This document shows, one piece after another, positions 43,593 to 52,393 of a stretch of DNA of 64,000 nucleotides. The stretch is from Holdemania massiliensis (GTDB lineage: Bacteria; Bacillota_I; Bacilli_A; Erysipelotrichales; Erysipelotrichaceae). The notes beneath the pieces were generated by a model, which saw nothing but the letters and a program-made list of their open reading frames with translations, was not told where the DNA came from and did no database searches. How positions within the stretch are numbered: the stretch's first letter is position 1; every line of letters begins with the position of its first letter. The stretch is taken from NCBI RefSeq assembly GCF_022440805.1, contig NZ_JAKNTK010000001.1, positions 186,001-250,000 of the forward strand. The letters are read 5' to 3'. A program made the translations under genes and the position numbers.

Positions 43593-44900
43593 ATGTCAAA
43601 GCGAACAACGGCAAAAGACCGCAGCTTGAGTCTGTATCAGGTCTTTGTCCGCAATTATGCTCCATCCGGGACTTTCCGTGAGGTGGAAAAGGATCTGGAC
43701 CGCATTGCTGCGATGGGGTTTGATTACCTCTACCTGCTTCCGATTCATCCGATCGGTGTCCAACAGCGAAAAGGCGATCTGGGCAGTCCGTATGCGATTT
43801 CAGATTACTGGGCGATTAATCCGGAATATGGAACGCTGGAAGACTTCAAACAGCTGATTCAGGCAGTACATGATCATCACATGAAGATCATGATCGACAT
43901 TGTGATTAATCATACGGCGTATGACCATCCATTTACCCAAACGCATCCGGAATATTATTATCATAAGCCAGATGGCAGCTTTGGCAACCGCGTCGGCGCC
44001 TGGACGGATATCCTCGACTTGGATTATGGCTGTGAGGCTCTGCGGGAGGAAATGATCAACATGCTTTGTTACTGGGCAAAGCTGGGCGTCGATGGCTATC
44101 GCTGCGACGTGGCCAGTCTGGTGCCGGTTTCGTTCTGGCAGCAGGCGGCAGAAGCAGTGGCGAAGATCAATCCGGATCATTTCTGGGTGGCGGAAAGCGT
44201 GGAGCCGGAATTCATCCGCGCCCTGCGTTCAGAAGGTTTTGAGGTGGCAACCGACAGTGAATTATATACGGCGTTTGACTGCTTATATGATTATGACATC
44301 TATGATCAGTTCAAAGCGGCGGTATCTGAAAAATCTTCTCTGCAGCCGTATAAGCAGGCTGTCCGTGATCAGCAATGGCGCTATCCGGCTAATTTCCTGA
44401 AGCTGCGGTTTCTGGAAAATCATGATCAGCCGCGGATAGCCAGTTATACGCAGGATCACGATAAAATCCTGAACTGGGTGGGGTATTCGTTCTTTGTGCA
44501 GGGCACAGCGTTTGTCTATGCCGGACAGGAAGCCTGGAATACGCATCAGCCAAGCTTGTTTACGAAGGATCTGGTCGACTGGACACAGCGGGATCAGGCT
44601 TATGAAGCCCTGATCCACCGTCTGAATGAAATTCGCCGGATGGACTTCATGGGTGCGCATCGGCAGTTTATTCTGCATGATAATCCACAGGAAGTCTTGG
44701 TTTGCGAATATCAGTGTGAAGACAGCCGGGTTTTTGGCATCTTTAATGTCCGCGGTCTGGAAGGGGATCTTCCATTGGCGACAATTGAAGGTGAATTTGT
44801 CAATCTGATCGACAATCAGCCGGTGATCGTTGAAAAGGGTCAGCTGAAGCTGAGCCGGAAGCCGCAGATCTTTGTGTGCTCCAATCTCTCGGCGGAATAA
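43593..44900 (+). CDS. GH13 alpha-amylase family protein
   Basis: This 435-residue protein is a shortish GH13 enzyme. Catalytic residues appear: nucleophile Asp in VDGYRCDVASL (about residue 168), acid Glu in FWVAESVEP (about 196) and Asp in FLENHDQPR (about 270). No signal peptide is present, so it acts inside the cell on maltodextrin-like or other alpha-glucans. GGAGGAA precedes the ATG, 12 bases after the ATPase gene, so they are co-transcribed. A strong terminator follows. Confidence 0.9.
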   Translation: MSKRTTAKDRSLSLYQVFVRNYAPSGTFREVEKDLDRIAAMGFDYLYLLPIHPIGVQQRKGDLGSPYAISDYWAINPEYGTLEDFKQLIQAVHDHHMKIMIDIVINHTAYDHPFTQTHPEYYYHKPDGSFGNRVGAWTDILDLDYGCEALREEMINMLCYWAKLGVDGYRCDVASLVPVSFWQQAAEAVAKINPDHFWVAESVEPEFIRALRSEGFEVATDSELYTAFDCLYDYDIYDQFKAAVSEKSSLQPYKQAVRDQQWRYPANFLKLRFLENHDQPRIASYTQDHDKILNWVGYSFFVQGTAFVYAGQEAWNTHQPSLFTKDLVDWTQRDQAYEALIHRLNEIRRMDFMGAHRQFILHDNPQEVLVCEYQCEDSRVFGIFNVRGLEGDLPLATIEGEFVNLIDNQPVIVEKGQLKLSRKPQIFVCSNLSAE

Positions 44901-44981
44901 GCTTTTCTAGCCTTGTCGCTGAAATTGAAAAGGAAAAGGCAGACTGTCCCCAGACAGAAAGTGTATCAGAATTTCAATCGA

Positions 44982-45009
44982 GGATGTGACTTTGGTCATG
45001 TCCTTTTTG
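44982..45009 (+). terminator. Terminator of the sugar cluster
   Basis: GGATGTGAC and GTCATGTCC form a nine-pair stem with two G-U pairs and a TTTG loop, followed by TTTTTGTC. Confidence 0.8.
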
Positions 45010-45327
45010 TCTGCGGAAATTCCATGTTGAAACAGGGTATGAAGAAACAGCGATCAATCCCATCAAGAAAGCTTCATCCGGATCAGCCTGCCGGCAGGAT
45101 ACCAACAGAAAGGTTAAGCGCAGGGGAAAGGAAACAAAGCCGTCGACAGCACAAAGCTGACTTTTTCTGAGGATTCACGGGAAACTTTGGCAAAAGATTG
45201 CAGGAAATCCACGGTAAAATTGGACTTTGCCCGGCTCAATGGTTGACAATCGGCGTAAAAACAGGGATGATATTAATGGATTTTTATGACCCTTTTTATA
45301 GAAATGAAGAGAAAGGAGCGCTGATTT
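45010..45327. other. Intergenic region before the transmembrane HTH gene
   Basis: No gene is supported. TTGACA at 45243-45248 is a good -35 box, but the -10 (GATGAT or ATGATA at 17-18 bases) is weak. GAAAGGAG at 45312-45319 serves the next gene. Confidence 0.4.
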
Positions 45328-47427
45328 ATGAATAAGCTGCCTGAGAAATTAACACAGCTGAGAAAATATAACGGCTTATCTCAACAAGCCGCAGCCGAGA
45401 AAGCCGAGGTTTCGGTTCTGGATTATATGGCCTGGGAAAATGGGGGAGCGATTCCTGACATTGATCATTTGATTTTGTTGGCGGAGGCTTTCCACATCAG
45501 TTTGGATGAGATGATCCGCAATGAGGTGCCGGTATTGCCGGAGAAGGATGTCCATGAAACGTTGGATATTCCCTTTATGAAAAAGCCGGAGGAAGAATAT
45601 CCGACGCCTGAGATCAAGATCGAGGAGCCAATCCCGCCGCAGCCGGATTTGGGACAGACCCGGGTGATTCCAGCTGTGAAGGATTTGGAAAAAACCAAAC
45701 CGCTGAGGGTGGTGAAGGAGCCGGAAGCTCAGCCACATTCGACAGCGGGAGCAGGCACGAATCGGCCGCAGCCGCAGACGATGAAGTCCAAAAAGAACAA
45801 TCAGACCAAGCTGATCGGGGCGGCGGCTGGCCTGGGACTCGTCGTGCTGCTTCTCATCCTGGTTTTCAACAGCTTGGGCGGCGGGAAAAAAGAGGAAGTA
45901 ACCAACATCATGACTGCAGAGAACCGCATTGCGGCCGGCAGTGAATTTACCCTTGTTTTAAATACCGATGGAACCGTCAAAGGCCAGGGAAGCAATGACG
46001 AGGGTCAGATCAACGTTGGCAGCTGGGCCAATATCACTTCGATCAAAGCCGGAGCGCAGCACAGCGTCGGCTTAAAGAAAAACGGAACGGTTGTCGCAGC
46101 CGGCAGTTCCCGGCAGAAGCAGACAGAGGTTGCCGAGTGGAGCGGGATCACAGCGATTGCGGCGGGGGATCATCATACCTTGGGTTTAAAGAAGGACGGC
46201 ACAGTCGTCTGTACCGGCGACAACAGCGATAAGCAGTGTGAAGTTTCCGAATGGAAAGACGTCGCTAAAATTGCCGCCGGAGCCAACATCAGCGTTGGAA
46301 TTACCCAGGAAGGGAAAGTGCTGATTGCCGGCAGTCAGGCTGATGTTTCCACGCTCAGCGGCGTTCAGAATGTTGTCATCAGTGGGGATACGCTGTTAAT
46401 TCTGACCAAGAACGGCAGTCTGGACTGCATCGAAGGCAAAACCGGCGTCTGTCCGGCTAAAACGCCATCTAAGATTACAATGGCGGCGGCTTCATCTGAG
46501 CATCTGTTGATGCTCAGCAGCGACGGCACAGTGAGTGCCGAGGGCGACAAGGAATATGGCCGGCTGGAAGTCGGAGAGTGGAAAGATGTGATCGCAATTG
46601 CGGCGGGCAAGAACCATTCCGTTGGCTTACTGAAAAACGGCAGTCTGGTTGCGGCCGGCGACAACAGCCGTGGTCAAAGTGAAATGAACGGCGGCAGTGA
46701 AGAAGAAAAACAGCTGGAAGCCGTGAAGAATATCAAGATTACCCAGGATGGAGATCAGATCAAAATCAGCTGGGATAAAGTGACGGATGCGGATTACTAT
46801 GAGGTATCCGCGGCCTTGAAAAAGGAATATTCCGCCAAAGTGGACGGGACTTCCGTATCCTTAAACGGGAACTTGTTTGAGGATGGCAAGCAGGTGACGT
46901 TCAGCATTGTTGCCAACTCACGGGAAAACAACATCAAACCGTCAGAACCGGCAACACAGGTCTTTAACTATTTTGCACCGACCGCAACGCCATCGGTTAC
47001 ACTGGCTTCAGTAGCTAACGTCAAGATCAGCCAGGATGCCAACAATGTCCGGATCAGCTGGGATGCTGTGGACAACGCCGATTATTATGAAGTCAGCGTG
47101 ACCAACCAGAGCGGCTATCACGAAAAGGTCAGCGGCACTTCCGTCACGCTCCCGAACAGTTCTTTTGAAGACGGCAAGCAGGTGACGATTACGATTGTGG
47201 CCGGATCAAACAGTACACTGTATGAGAACTCCGTGGAGTCCGTCACCAATTACAATTATATTGCCCCGACACCGATTCCAACTCCGGAACTGACGCCGGT
47301 TCCGACGCCGGAACTCACGCCAGAGCCAACCCCATCGGAAACAACGGAACCTTCCACAACACCGGAGGGTGAAGGGGAAGGCGGAGATTCACTGCCGGAA
47401 AGCGAGGGAAATCATGGAAACGAATAA
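45328..47427 (+). CDS. Transmembrane XRE regulator with RCC1-like and FN3-like extracellular domains
   Basis: This 699-residue protein opens with an XRE helix-turn-helix (LRKYNGLSQQAAAEKAEVSV then WENGGAIPDIDHLILLAEAF, residues about 11-55). A proline-rich linker leads to one membrane segment (LIGAAAGLGLVVLLLILVFNS, about 155-176). Outside lie RCC1-type propeller repeats (units such as AIAAGDHHTLGLKKDGTVVCTGD, about 190-455), two FN3-like domains with matching D-x-Y-Y-E-V-S cores (about 465-545 and 560-645), and a PT-rich tail. DNA binding inside and a beta-propeller outside would make a one-component membrane sensor. The function is unknown. GAAAGGAG precedes the ATG. Confidence 0.85.
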   Translation: MNKLPEKLTQLRKYNGLSQQAAAEKAEVSVLDYMAWENGGAIPDIDHLILLAEAFHISLDEMIRNEVPVLPEKDVHETLDIPFMKKPEEEYPTPEIKIEEPIPPQPDLGQTRVIPAVKDLEKTKPLRVVKEPEAQPHSTAGAGTNRPQPQTMKSKKNNQTKLIGAAAGLGLVVLLLILVFNSLGGGKKEEVTNIMTAENRIAAGSEFTLVLNTDGTVKGQGSNDEGQINVGSWANITSIKAGAQHSVGLKKNGTVVAAGSSRQKQTEVAEWSGITAIAAGDHHTLGLKKDGTVVCTGDNSDKQCEVSEWKDVAKIAAGANISVGITQEGKVLIAGSQADVSTLSGVQNVVISGDTLLILTKNGSLDCIEGKTGVCPAKTPSKITMAAASSEHLLMLSSDGTVSAEGDKEYGRLEVGEWKDVIAIAAGKNHSVGLLKNGSLVAAGDNSRGQSEMNGGSEEEKQLEAVKNIKITQDGDQIKISWDKVTDADYYEVSAALKKEYSAKVDGTSVSLNGNLFEDGKQVTFSIVANSRENNIKPSEPATQVFNYFAPTATPSVTLASVANVKISQDANNVRISWDAVDNADYYEVSVTNQSGYHEKVSGTSVTLPNSSFEDGKQVTITIVAGSNSTLYENSVESVTNYNYIAPTPIPTPELTPVPTPELTPEPTPSETTEPSTTPEGEGEGGDSLPESEGNHGNE

Positions 47428-47680
47428 TCGCTGGTATGTACGCCGAAAAGACGGCAAAAAGGACGGCAGTTTCTCGGACAATGAATTAGCCGCTCTGATC
47501 CGCAAAGGGATTGTTGAGCCAGAGGATGAAATCTGGACGATGAAGATGGCCGACTGGATGGCTTTGAAAGATTCCATTTACAGCTTCTATCTGCCGCAGG
47601 AAGAAAAACCATTTGTCTTAGAAGACACGGATGTTGAACTGGAGCTGGATGTCCATTCAGATTCAGATATTCTGTTATAA
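47414..47680 (+). CDS. GYF_2 (DUF4339) domain protein
   Basis: This 88-residue protein carries a GYF_2 domain: RWYVRRKDGKKDGSFSDNEL with the W-Y start, then IRKGIVEPEDEIWTMKMADW. Such domains often sit next to prokaryotic membrane or phage-shock-like proteins and mediate protein contacts. The start overlaps the end of the HTH-RCC1 gene by 14 bases; GAGGG precedes its ATG. The acidic tail (DVELELDVHSDSD) is unusual. It probably partners the upstream sensor. Confidence 0.8.
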   Translation: METNNRWYVRRKDGKKDGSFSDNELAALIRKGIVEPEDEIWTMKMADWMALKDSIYSFYLPQEEKPFVLEDTDVELELDVHSDSDILL

Positions 47681-47710
47681 GCTGTATCGAAGAATAGAAA
47701 AGTAAAAAAG

Positions 47711-47746
47711 GTCGACTCCTGGCATGATCCCGGAGTCGATTTTTTT
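47711..47746 (+). terminator. Terminator after the GYF_2 gene
   Basis: TCGACTCC and GGAGTCGA (47712-47719, 47732-47739) with a 12-base loop, followed by seven T. Confidence 0.9.
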
Positions 47747-47938
47747 ATTCGCAAAAGCTAGTGAATGGGTTCAATACAGTAAAGTGGGAAACAGAAATCA
47801 GGATTTAGCAGTTTGCCGTATGCAGAATGAATAAAATGACGAATTAATATTTTACAAACAAAGTGGAAACATAACGCCAATAAAGTCCTGGTATTCTTTC
47901 ATCATCACAGGAAATAAGTGAAAAAGGAGAAAAACAAG

Positions 47939-48283
47939 ATGGCAAAATCGAAATTAATCAAGACTCATGAACGGATTGCGGAAAGCGTCGTCGAAGGATA
48001 CAAAAGGATTGAGGAAGGTGTCGTTGGCGGTTACAAAAAAATTGAAGACGAGGCTGTTGGAAGCTTCGACAAGATGGCGGATCACTTTGTAGACCAGTTT
48101 TTGACCAGGGATGGCGAATCTGTCGCGGAAGCAAGAGCTCGGCTGACTCGGCAGCAAAAAGAAAGAGAAGAAATGAAGAAGGAAAGTGAAGAACGCAGGA
48201 TTGCTTCTCAATCTGCGATGCAGAGAGACCGGCAAAAAACTGAGAATCGAAAAGCGGAATCAGAAAGAAAGGCAGGAATCTAA
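47939..48283 (+). CDS. Helical repeat protein of unknown function
   Basis: This 114-residue soluble protein has near-repeats of an 11-residue helix unit (VVEGYKRIEEG, VVGGYKKIEDE, AVGSFDKMADH; residues about 14-46), then FVDQFLTRDGESVAEARARL and a charged coiled-coil tail. Proteins of this kind are common in gut Firmicutes but uncharacterised. The start follows AAGGAGAAA. It is two bases from a small membrane protein, and a two-component system follows 1.4 kb later. Confidence 0.7.
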   Translation: MAKSKLIKTHERIAESVVEGYKRIEEGVVGGYKKIEDEAVGSFDKMADHFVDQFLTRDGESVAEARARLTRQQKEREEMKKESEERRIASQSAMQRDRQKTENRKAESERKAGI

Positions 48284-48285
48284 CC

Positions 48286-48654
48286 ATGAAAAAGAGTACA
48301 TTTGCCGCGATGATTTTAGGTACCATAGGAGGGATCTTGTTTGCGCTTGGGATGTGCATGACGATGATTCCGGAATGGAATGCTTTCAGACCTGGCGTTA
48401 TTATGGGCGTCGCAGGGATGATCGTTCTGCTGATCATGATCGGCGTTTGGCGAAAGATGGAAAATAAGGAACCCATCAAGCTGTCTGGAAAAACCCTTGT
48501 GGCAATTTTAATCGGAATTTTGGGTTCACTTTTATTGGGTGTGGGTATGTGTCTTACCTTGGTATGGAGCCATTTGACTATGGGAATTGTCATTGGAATC
48601 GCAGGAATCGTTACGCTGATCTGTCTAATTCCTTTTGTGAAGGGATTAAAGTAA
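48286..48654 (+). CDS. Small membrane protein of unknown function
   Basis: This 122-residue protein has four predicted membrane segments: two glycine-rich hairpins (residues 4-30 and 33-55, then the same pattern 67-93 and 96-117), so it is an internal duplication (TIGGILFALGMCM and ILGSLLLGVGMCL match). It starts two bases after the helical repeat gene and is probably its partner. No function is recognised. Confidence 0.75.
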   Translation: MKKSTFAAMILGTIGGILFALGMCMTMIPEWNAFRPGVIMGVAGMIVLLIMIGVWRKMENKEPIKLSGKTLVAILIGILGSLLLGVGMCLTLVWSHLTMGIVIGIAGIVTLICLIPFVKGLK

Positions 48655-48788
48655 GAAGAAAAGCTGGAGACTGATGGCATGGCTGTGCAATTCTGCCATG
48701 CTTTTTCTCTGTTCATGATTTAAACATAAAGCAGAAACAAAACAGAAACAATCGCAGAGTATGATAAAATAATAGAAAGGATGAAGCC

Positions 48789-49712
48789 ATGCGGAGGAAA
48801 TTCAACAAACAAAAGACGAGAAGACAATTTCAAATGCCGCAGTTGGCTCTGAAATACAGATTGCTGCTCTATGGATCCATGTTTGTTTTTGTTATTTTAT
48901 CCATGATCAACGTGTTCTATGCTTGTTTTAATGATCTTGCAGCCATCGGGTGTTATGGATTAACGGCGCTTACTTTTGCGGCTGGCATTGTTTGTTTGGT
49001 GAGCGATGTTGGCCGCCATATGAAAAAGACTGTAAAATCAGTGGCTGCGGTTAATCCTTATGTGAGCAGGATGGCTTGCGATGATCGGCTGAGGACAGTT
49101 GTCCTGTCAGTGCCTGGGGTTATTGGGAACGTTTTGTTCGCTGTCTTGAATGGGGTGACTGGAATCGTCAGTCACTCTGCCTGGTTGGGTACGCTGTCAG
49201 CTTATTACATACTATTAAGCATCATGCGGATCAGTGCGGTAAGTCAGGCTTGGAAGATTTCTCAAATGACCCAGGATCCTGTCCGGAAACAAAAAGAGTT
49301 CAGGGTGTATTCTCAAGACAGTATTCTGTTTTTACTCCTGGCTCTGGTTCTGGCGGGCATGGTCATTTTGCTGGAGTTTTCGGCCGGCGGAAAAACCTAT
49401 CCGGGTCTGACCATCTATGCTGCGGCAGCTTATGCGTTTTATCGCATTACGTTGTCCATGATTAATATGATCAAAGTCAAAAAACTGCGTTCACCGCTTT
49501 TGATGATCATTCGCAAAATAGGTTATGCGGACGCCTGCGTATCCATTTTGATTCTTCAGACGGCCTTGTTTTCGTCTTTTGCACAGCCCGCTGAGGCGGA
49601 ATTTGTCAAACTGATGAATGGAATGACAGGCAGCGGAGTATGCGTGATGATCTTTGCGATGGGAGTCCAGGGCCTGTGCGTTGGCAGAGTAATGAAAGAG
49701 AGGAATGGATGA
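48789..49712 (+). CDS. Multi-pass membrane protein upstream of a two-component system
   Basis: This 307-residue protein has about eight hydrophobic segments spread along its length and no recognised domain. A basic N-terminus (RRKFNKQKTRRQF) is cytoplasmic. AAAGGATG sits ahead of the ATG. Its stop overlaps the response regulator start (49709-49712), so it may be a sensor or target protein of the two-component system that follows. Confidence 0.75.
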   Translation: MRRKFNKQKTRRQFQMPQLALKYRLLLYGSMFVFVILSMINVFYACFNDLAAIGCYGLTALTFAAGIVCLVSDVGRHMKKTVKSVAAVNPYVSRMACDDRLRTVVLSVPGVIGNVLFAVLNGVTGIVSHSAWLGTLSAYYILLSIMRISAVSQAWKISQMTQDPVRKQKEFRVYSQDSILFLLLALVLAGMVILLEFSAGGKTYPGLTIYAAAAYAFYRITLSMINMIKVKKLRSPLLMIIRKIGYADACVSILILQTALFSSFAQPAEAEFVKLMNGMTGSGVCVMIFAMGVQGLCVGRVMKERNG

Positions 49713-50383
49713 TGATCAATATCTTGGTCGTAGAAGATGATCCAAAGTTAAATCAGATTGTCTGTAAGTATCTGACGCAGAATGGTTTTCATGCTCAAGG
49801 CTGCCTGAATGCGAATGCGGCTTACGATGCAATGTATAACCAGCTGTTTGAGCTGATTATTTCTGATATTATGATGCCTGAGATTGATGGGTTTGAGTTT
49901 GCCCGAACCGTACGGGAGTTAAATCGAACCATTCCGATTTTGTTCATGTCGGCAAAGGATGATCTGCCTTCCAAACAAAAAGGATTTCAGCTGGGGATTG
50001 ATGATTACATGGTAAAACCCATTGATCTGGACGAACTGATTCTTCGGGTAAGAGCGCTGCTGCGGCGGGCCAATATTGAGATGGACAGAAAGATCATCGT
50101 AGGCAATCTCGTTTTGGATGCCGATGCGATCAGTGCGGAAGTTGACGGCGAGGAAGTCCCGCTGACCACACGGGAATTTAATCTGATTTATAAGCTGCTT
50201 TCTTATCCCAAAAAGACATTTTCCCGTGCCCAGCTGATGGATGAGTTCTGGGAATCAGACAGTGATGCGAGTTTGCGGGCTGTGGACGTGTATGTAACCA
50301 AACTGCGGGATAAATTATCAGCGTGCGATGGTTTCAAGATCGTAACCGTCAGAGGTTTAGGGTACAAGGCGGTGCTGCAATGA
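49709..50383 (+). CDS. OmpR/PhoB-family response regulator
   Basis: This 224-residue protein has a receiver domain (NILVVEDDPKL; phospho-acceptor Asp in LIISDIMMPEIDG, about residue 53; Lys in VKPIDL) and a winged-helix DNA-binding domain (LTTREFNLIYKLLSYPKKTF and VDVYVTKLRDKL). It ends overlapping the kinase start by 4 bases. Upstream in-frame ATGs inside the previous gene are not used: AGAGAGGA precedes the start. It is the partner of the histidine kinase. Confidence 0.93.
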   Translation: MMINILVVEDDPKLNQIVCKYLTQNGFHAQGCLNANAAYDAMYNQLFELIISDIMMPEIDGFEFARTVRELNRTIPILFMSAKDDLPSKQKGFQLGIDDYMVKPIDLDELILRVRALLRRANIEMDRKIIVGNLVLDADAISAEVDGEEVPLTTREFNLIYKLLSYPKKTFSRAQLMDEFWESDSDASLRAVDVYVTKLRDKLSACDGFKIVTVRGLGYKAVLQ

Positions 50384-51486
50384 CGGGAAATAAGGAGAAA
50401 AAGACCAGGATAAGAAATGACAGTCGATTTCCGCCCTCTTTGTTTCTGGTCTACCTGGGTGTTTTGCTGCTGATGTCAGGTTTGCATACAGGATTAATTG
50501 TTTATATGAATACAGCAGAATGGAATGACTTGATCAAAACGCTGCTGCCGATTCTTTATTGGGGACTGATTGCTATTGGCCTCACGTTGTTTACCCGCAG
50601 AAAAATGAAAGAAACCTACGATGTACCGCTTCAGCAGTTTGCCAGAGCGACTGGAAGCGTAGCTAAAGGTGATTTTTCTGTCTACATGCCGACGCTCCAT
50701 ACTTCGGATAAGCTTGACTATCTAGATGTGATGATTCTGGATTTTAATAAGATGATTGAAGAGCTTGGAAGCATTGAAACGCTAAAATCAGATTTTGTTT
50801 CCAATGTATCCCATGAGATGAAAACGCCGATTGCGGTGATCAAAAATTACGCGGAGCTGATCCGGAATGGGAATTTGGAGGAGGCGGAATCCGCGGAGTA
50901 TGCCCAGGCTATCATTGATGCTTCCGTGCGGCTTTCCGATCTGATCAGCAATATTCTCAAGCTCAATAAACTGGAAAATCAGAGTATCAATCCGGAAATC
51001 AAAGAATATGATGTGTGCCGCCAGGTATGTGAATGTATCCTTCAGTTTGAAGGAAGCTGGGAGGAAAGAAAAATTGAGCTGACGACAGAGCTTGAGGAGT
51101 CGGCCAATGTGATCGCAGATGAAAATTTAATGGAACTGGTATGGAATAATTTATTGTCCAATGCGCTGAAATTTACAGAACCCGAGGGCACAGTGTGGGT
51201 AAAGCAATGGACGCAAGATCAAAAAGTAAGGGTGTCCATAACAGATTCGGGCTGCGGCATGAGTCCAACAATAAAAGCACATATTTTCGATAAATTTTAT
51301 CAGGGAGATCCTTCTCACTCAAAGGAAGGCAATGGTTTGGGGTTAGCACTGGCAAAGCGGATTATCGATCTGATGGAAGGAGAAATCCTGGTCACCAGTG
51401 AAGAAGGAAAGGGCAGTACCTTTACGGTAACCTTGCCTGCGGCCGGCGCAAAAGAAAGAATGGAGAGTGAGTGCATAAATGGATAA
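50380..51486 (+). CDS. Membrane sensor histidine kinase
   Basis: This 368-residue kinase has two membrane segments (about residues 20-44 and 55-75) with a very short outer loop, so it probably senses within the membrane or through a partner. A HAMP-like linker precedes HisKA (VSNVSHEMKTPIAVIKNYAELI, phospho-His near residue 147) and a HATPase domain (N-box NLLSNALKF, then GCGMSP and GNGLGLALAKRI). The missing sensor domain may be supplied by the membrane protein two genes upstream. Start overlaps the response regulator stop (ATGA). Confidence 0.93.
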   Translation: MTGNKEKKTRIRNDSRFPPSLFLVYLGVLLLMSGLHTGLIVYMNTAEWNDLIKTLLPILYWGLIAIGLTLFTRRKMKETYDVPLQQFARATGSVAKGDFSVYMPTLHTSDKLDYLDVMILDFNKMIEELGSIETLKSDFVSNVSHEMKTPIAVIKNYAELIRNGNLEEAESAEYAQAIIDASVRLSDLISNILKLNKLENQSINPEIKEYDVCRQVCECILQFEGSWEERKIELTTELEESANVIADENLMELVWNNLLSNALKFTEPEGTVWVKQWTQDQKVRVSITDSGCGMSPTIKAHIFDKFYQGDPSHSKEGNGLGLALAKRIIDLMEGEILVTSEEGKGSTFTVTLPAAGAKERMESECING

Positions 51487-52030
51487 TGAAGAAAACCGGC
51501 CAAAGCGATTCGTCGGATATGAGTATAAGGAAATCAATGCTGAAAGCAGCTGGATTCCTCTTTTAATGGATGGTTATGAATGCTTTGGCTGGGAACTCAG
51601 CGATTCCTTCTCTCAAAACAATCCAATTCCGATAAATATAAAAAAAACGGAAACGCTTTATTTAAAAAGGAACCGGAATATTGTCAATAAAGTAGAGCTG
51701 ACAAGATTGCAGCGAAACTTTGAAGCCTGTGTTGATGAAATTGAGAAACTGGAAAAGAATAAAACATCCACCGCAACAATGTATGCCCTTGTTTTAGGTC
51801 TGATTGGGACGGCTTTTATGGCGGGTTCCACCTTCGCAATAACCGCTCAGCCTCCGCGGATCCTGCTTTGCATTCTGCTTGCGGTACCTGGGTTTTTAGG
51901 ATGGATTTTTCCGTATTTTCTGTATAAGAAAAAAGTGGTGACTCAAACAGAGCGCATTAAACCTTTAATCGAAAAGAAATATGATGAAATTTATGAATTG
52001 TGTGAAAAAGGCAATAAACTCTTATATTGA
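51479..52030 (+). CDS. Membrane protein downstream of the histidine kinase
   Basis: This 183-residue protein has a soluble N-terminal part (residues 1-95, with a coiled helix LTRLQRNFEACVDEIEKLEKN) and two membrane segments (about 98-120 and 126-150), then a cytoplasmic helix. It overlaps the kinase gene by 8 bases, so it belongs to the same operon. No family is recognised. Confidence 0.75.
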   Translation: MDNEENRPKRFVGYEYKEINAESSWIPLLMDGYECFGWELSDSFSQNNPIPINIKKTETLYLKRNRNIVNKVELTRLQRNFEACVDEIEKLEKNKTSTATMYALVLGLIGTAFMAGSTFAITAQPPRILLCILLAVPGFLGWIFPYFLYKKKVVTQTERIKPLIEKKYDEIYELCEKGNKLLY

Positions 52031-52047
52031 ATTAAGAGTGTTGGTTA

Positions 52048-52091
52048 GAAATCGTTGAGACGTACAAGTCCGCCGACGATTTCTTTTTTTT
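52048..52091 (+). terminator. Terminator of the two-component operon
   Basis: GAAATCGT and ACGATTTC (52048-52055, 52076-52083) are followed by eight T. Confidence 0.85.
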
Positions 52092-52393
52092 GGCAAAATG
52101 CGATGATTGTAAAAGAAAGACTTTATGAACGGAAAACGGAAATTCAGGCCGAAAAACATGAGCGGCACAGGTGAAAATTCTATGCTGCCGGTTTATGGGC
52201 ATAGCTTTTATCCATAGTCTTAACAAAGACCGGATGGGGATAAAGCGGTTGGATTTGATTGTGCTGCAGCCGGGATATCACTGAAAAAATGAAGCGACTG
52301 ATAAAGTCAGCAGCTGTGCCTGTACAAGGTTTAACTATCAGGAAAAAGGTACGATTCCATAGTTGACACAATGAGTTTGTATCTTTCTTAAGG
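52092..52393. other. Intergenic region without a supported gene
   Basis: Short open frames here lack ribosome sites and coding pattern. No convincing promoter or structured element was seen. Confidence 0.5.

Noticed and set aside
44913..45170. 85-codon plus-strand frame after the second GH13 gene
   Set aside because: Very basic translation without pattern, spanning the terminator at 44982-45009; unlikely to code.
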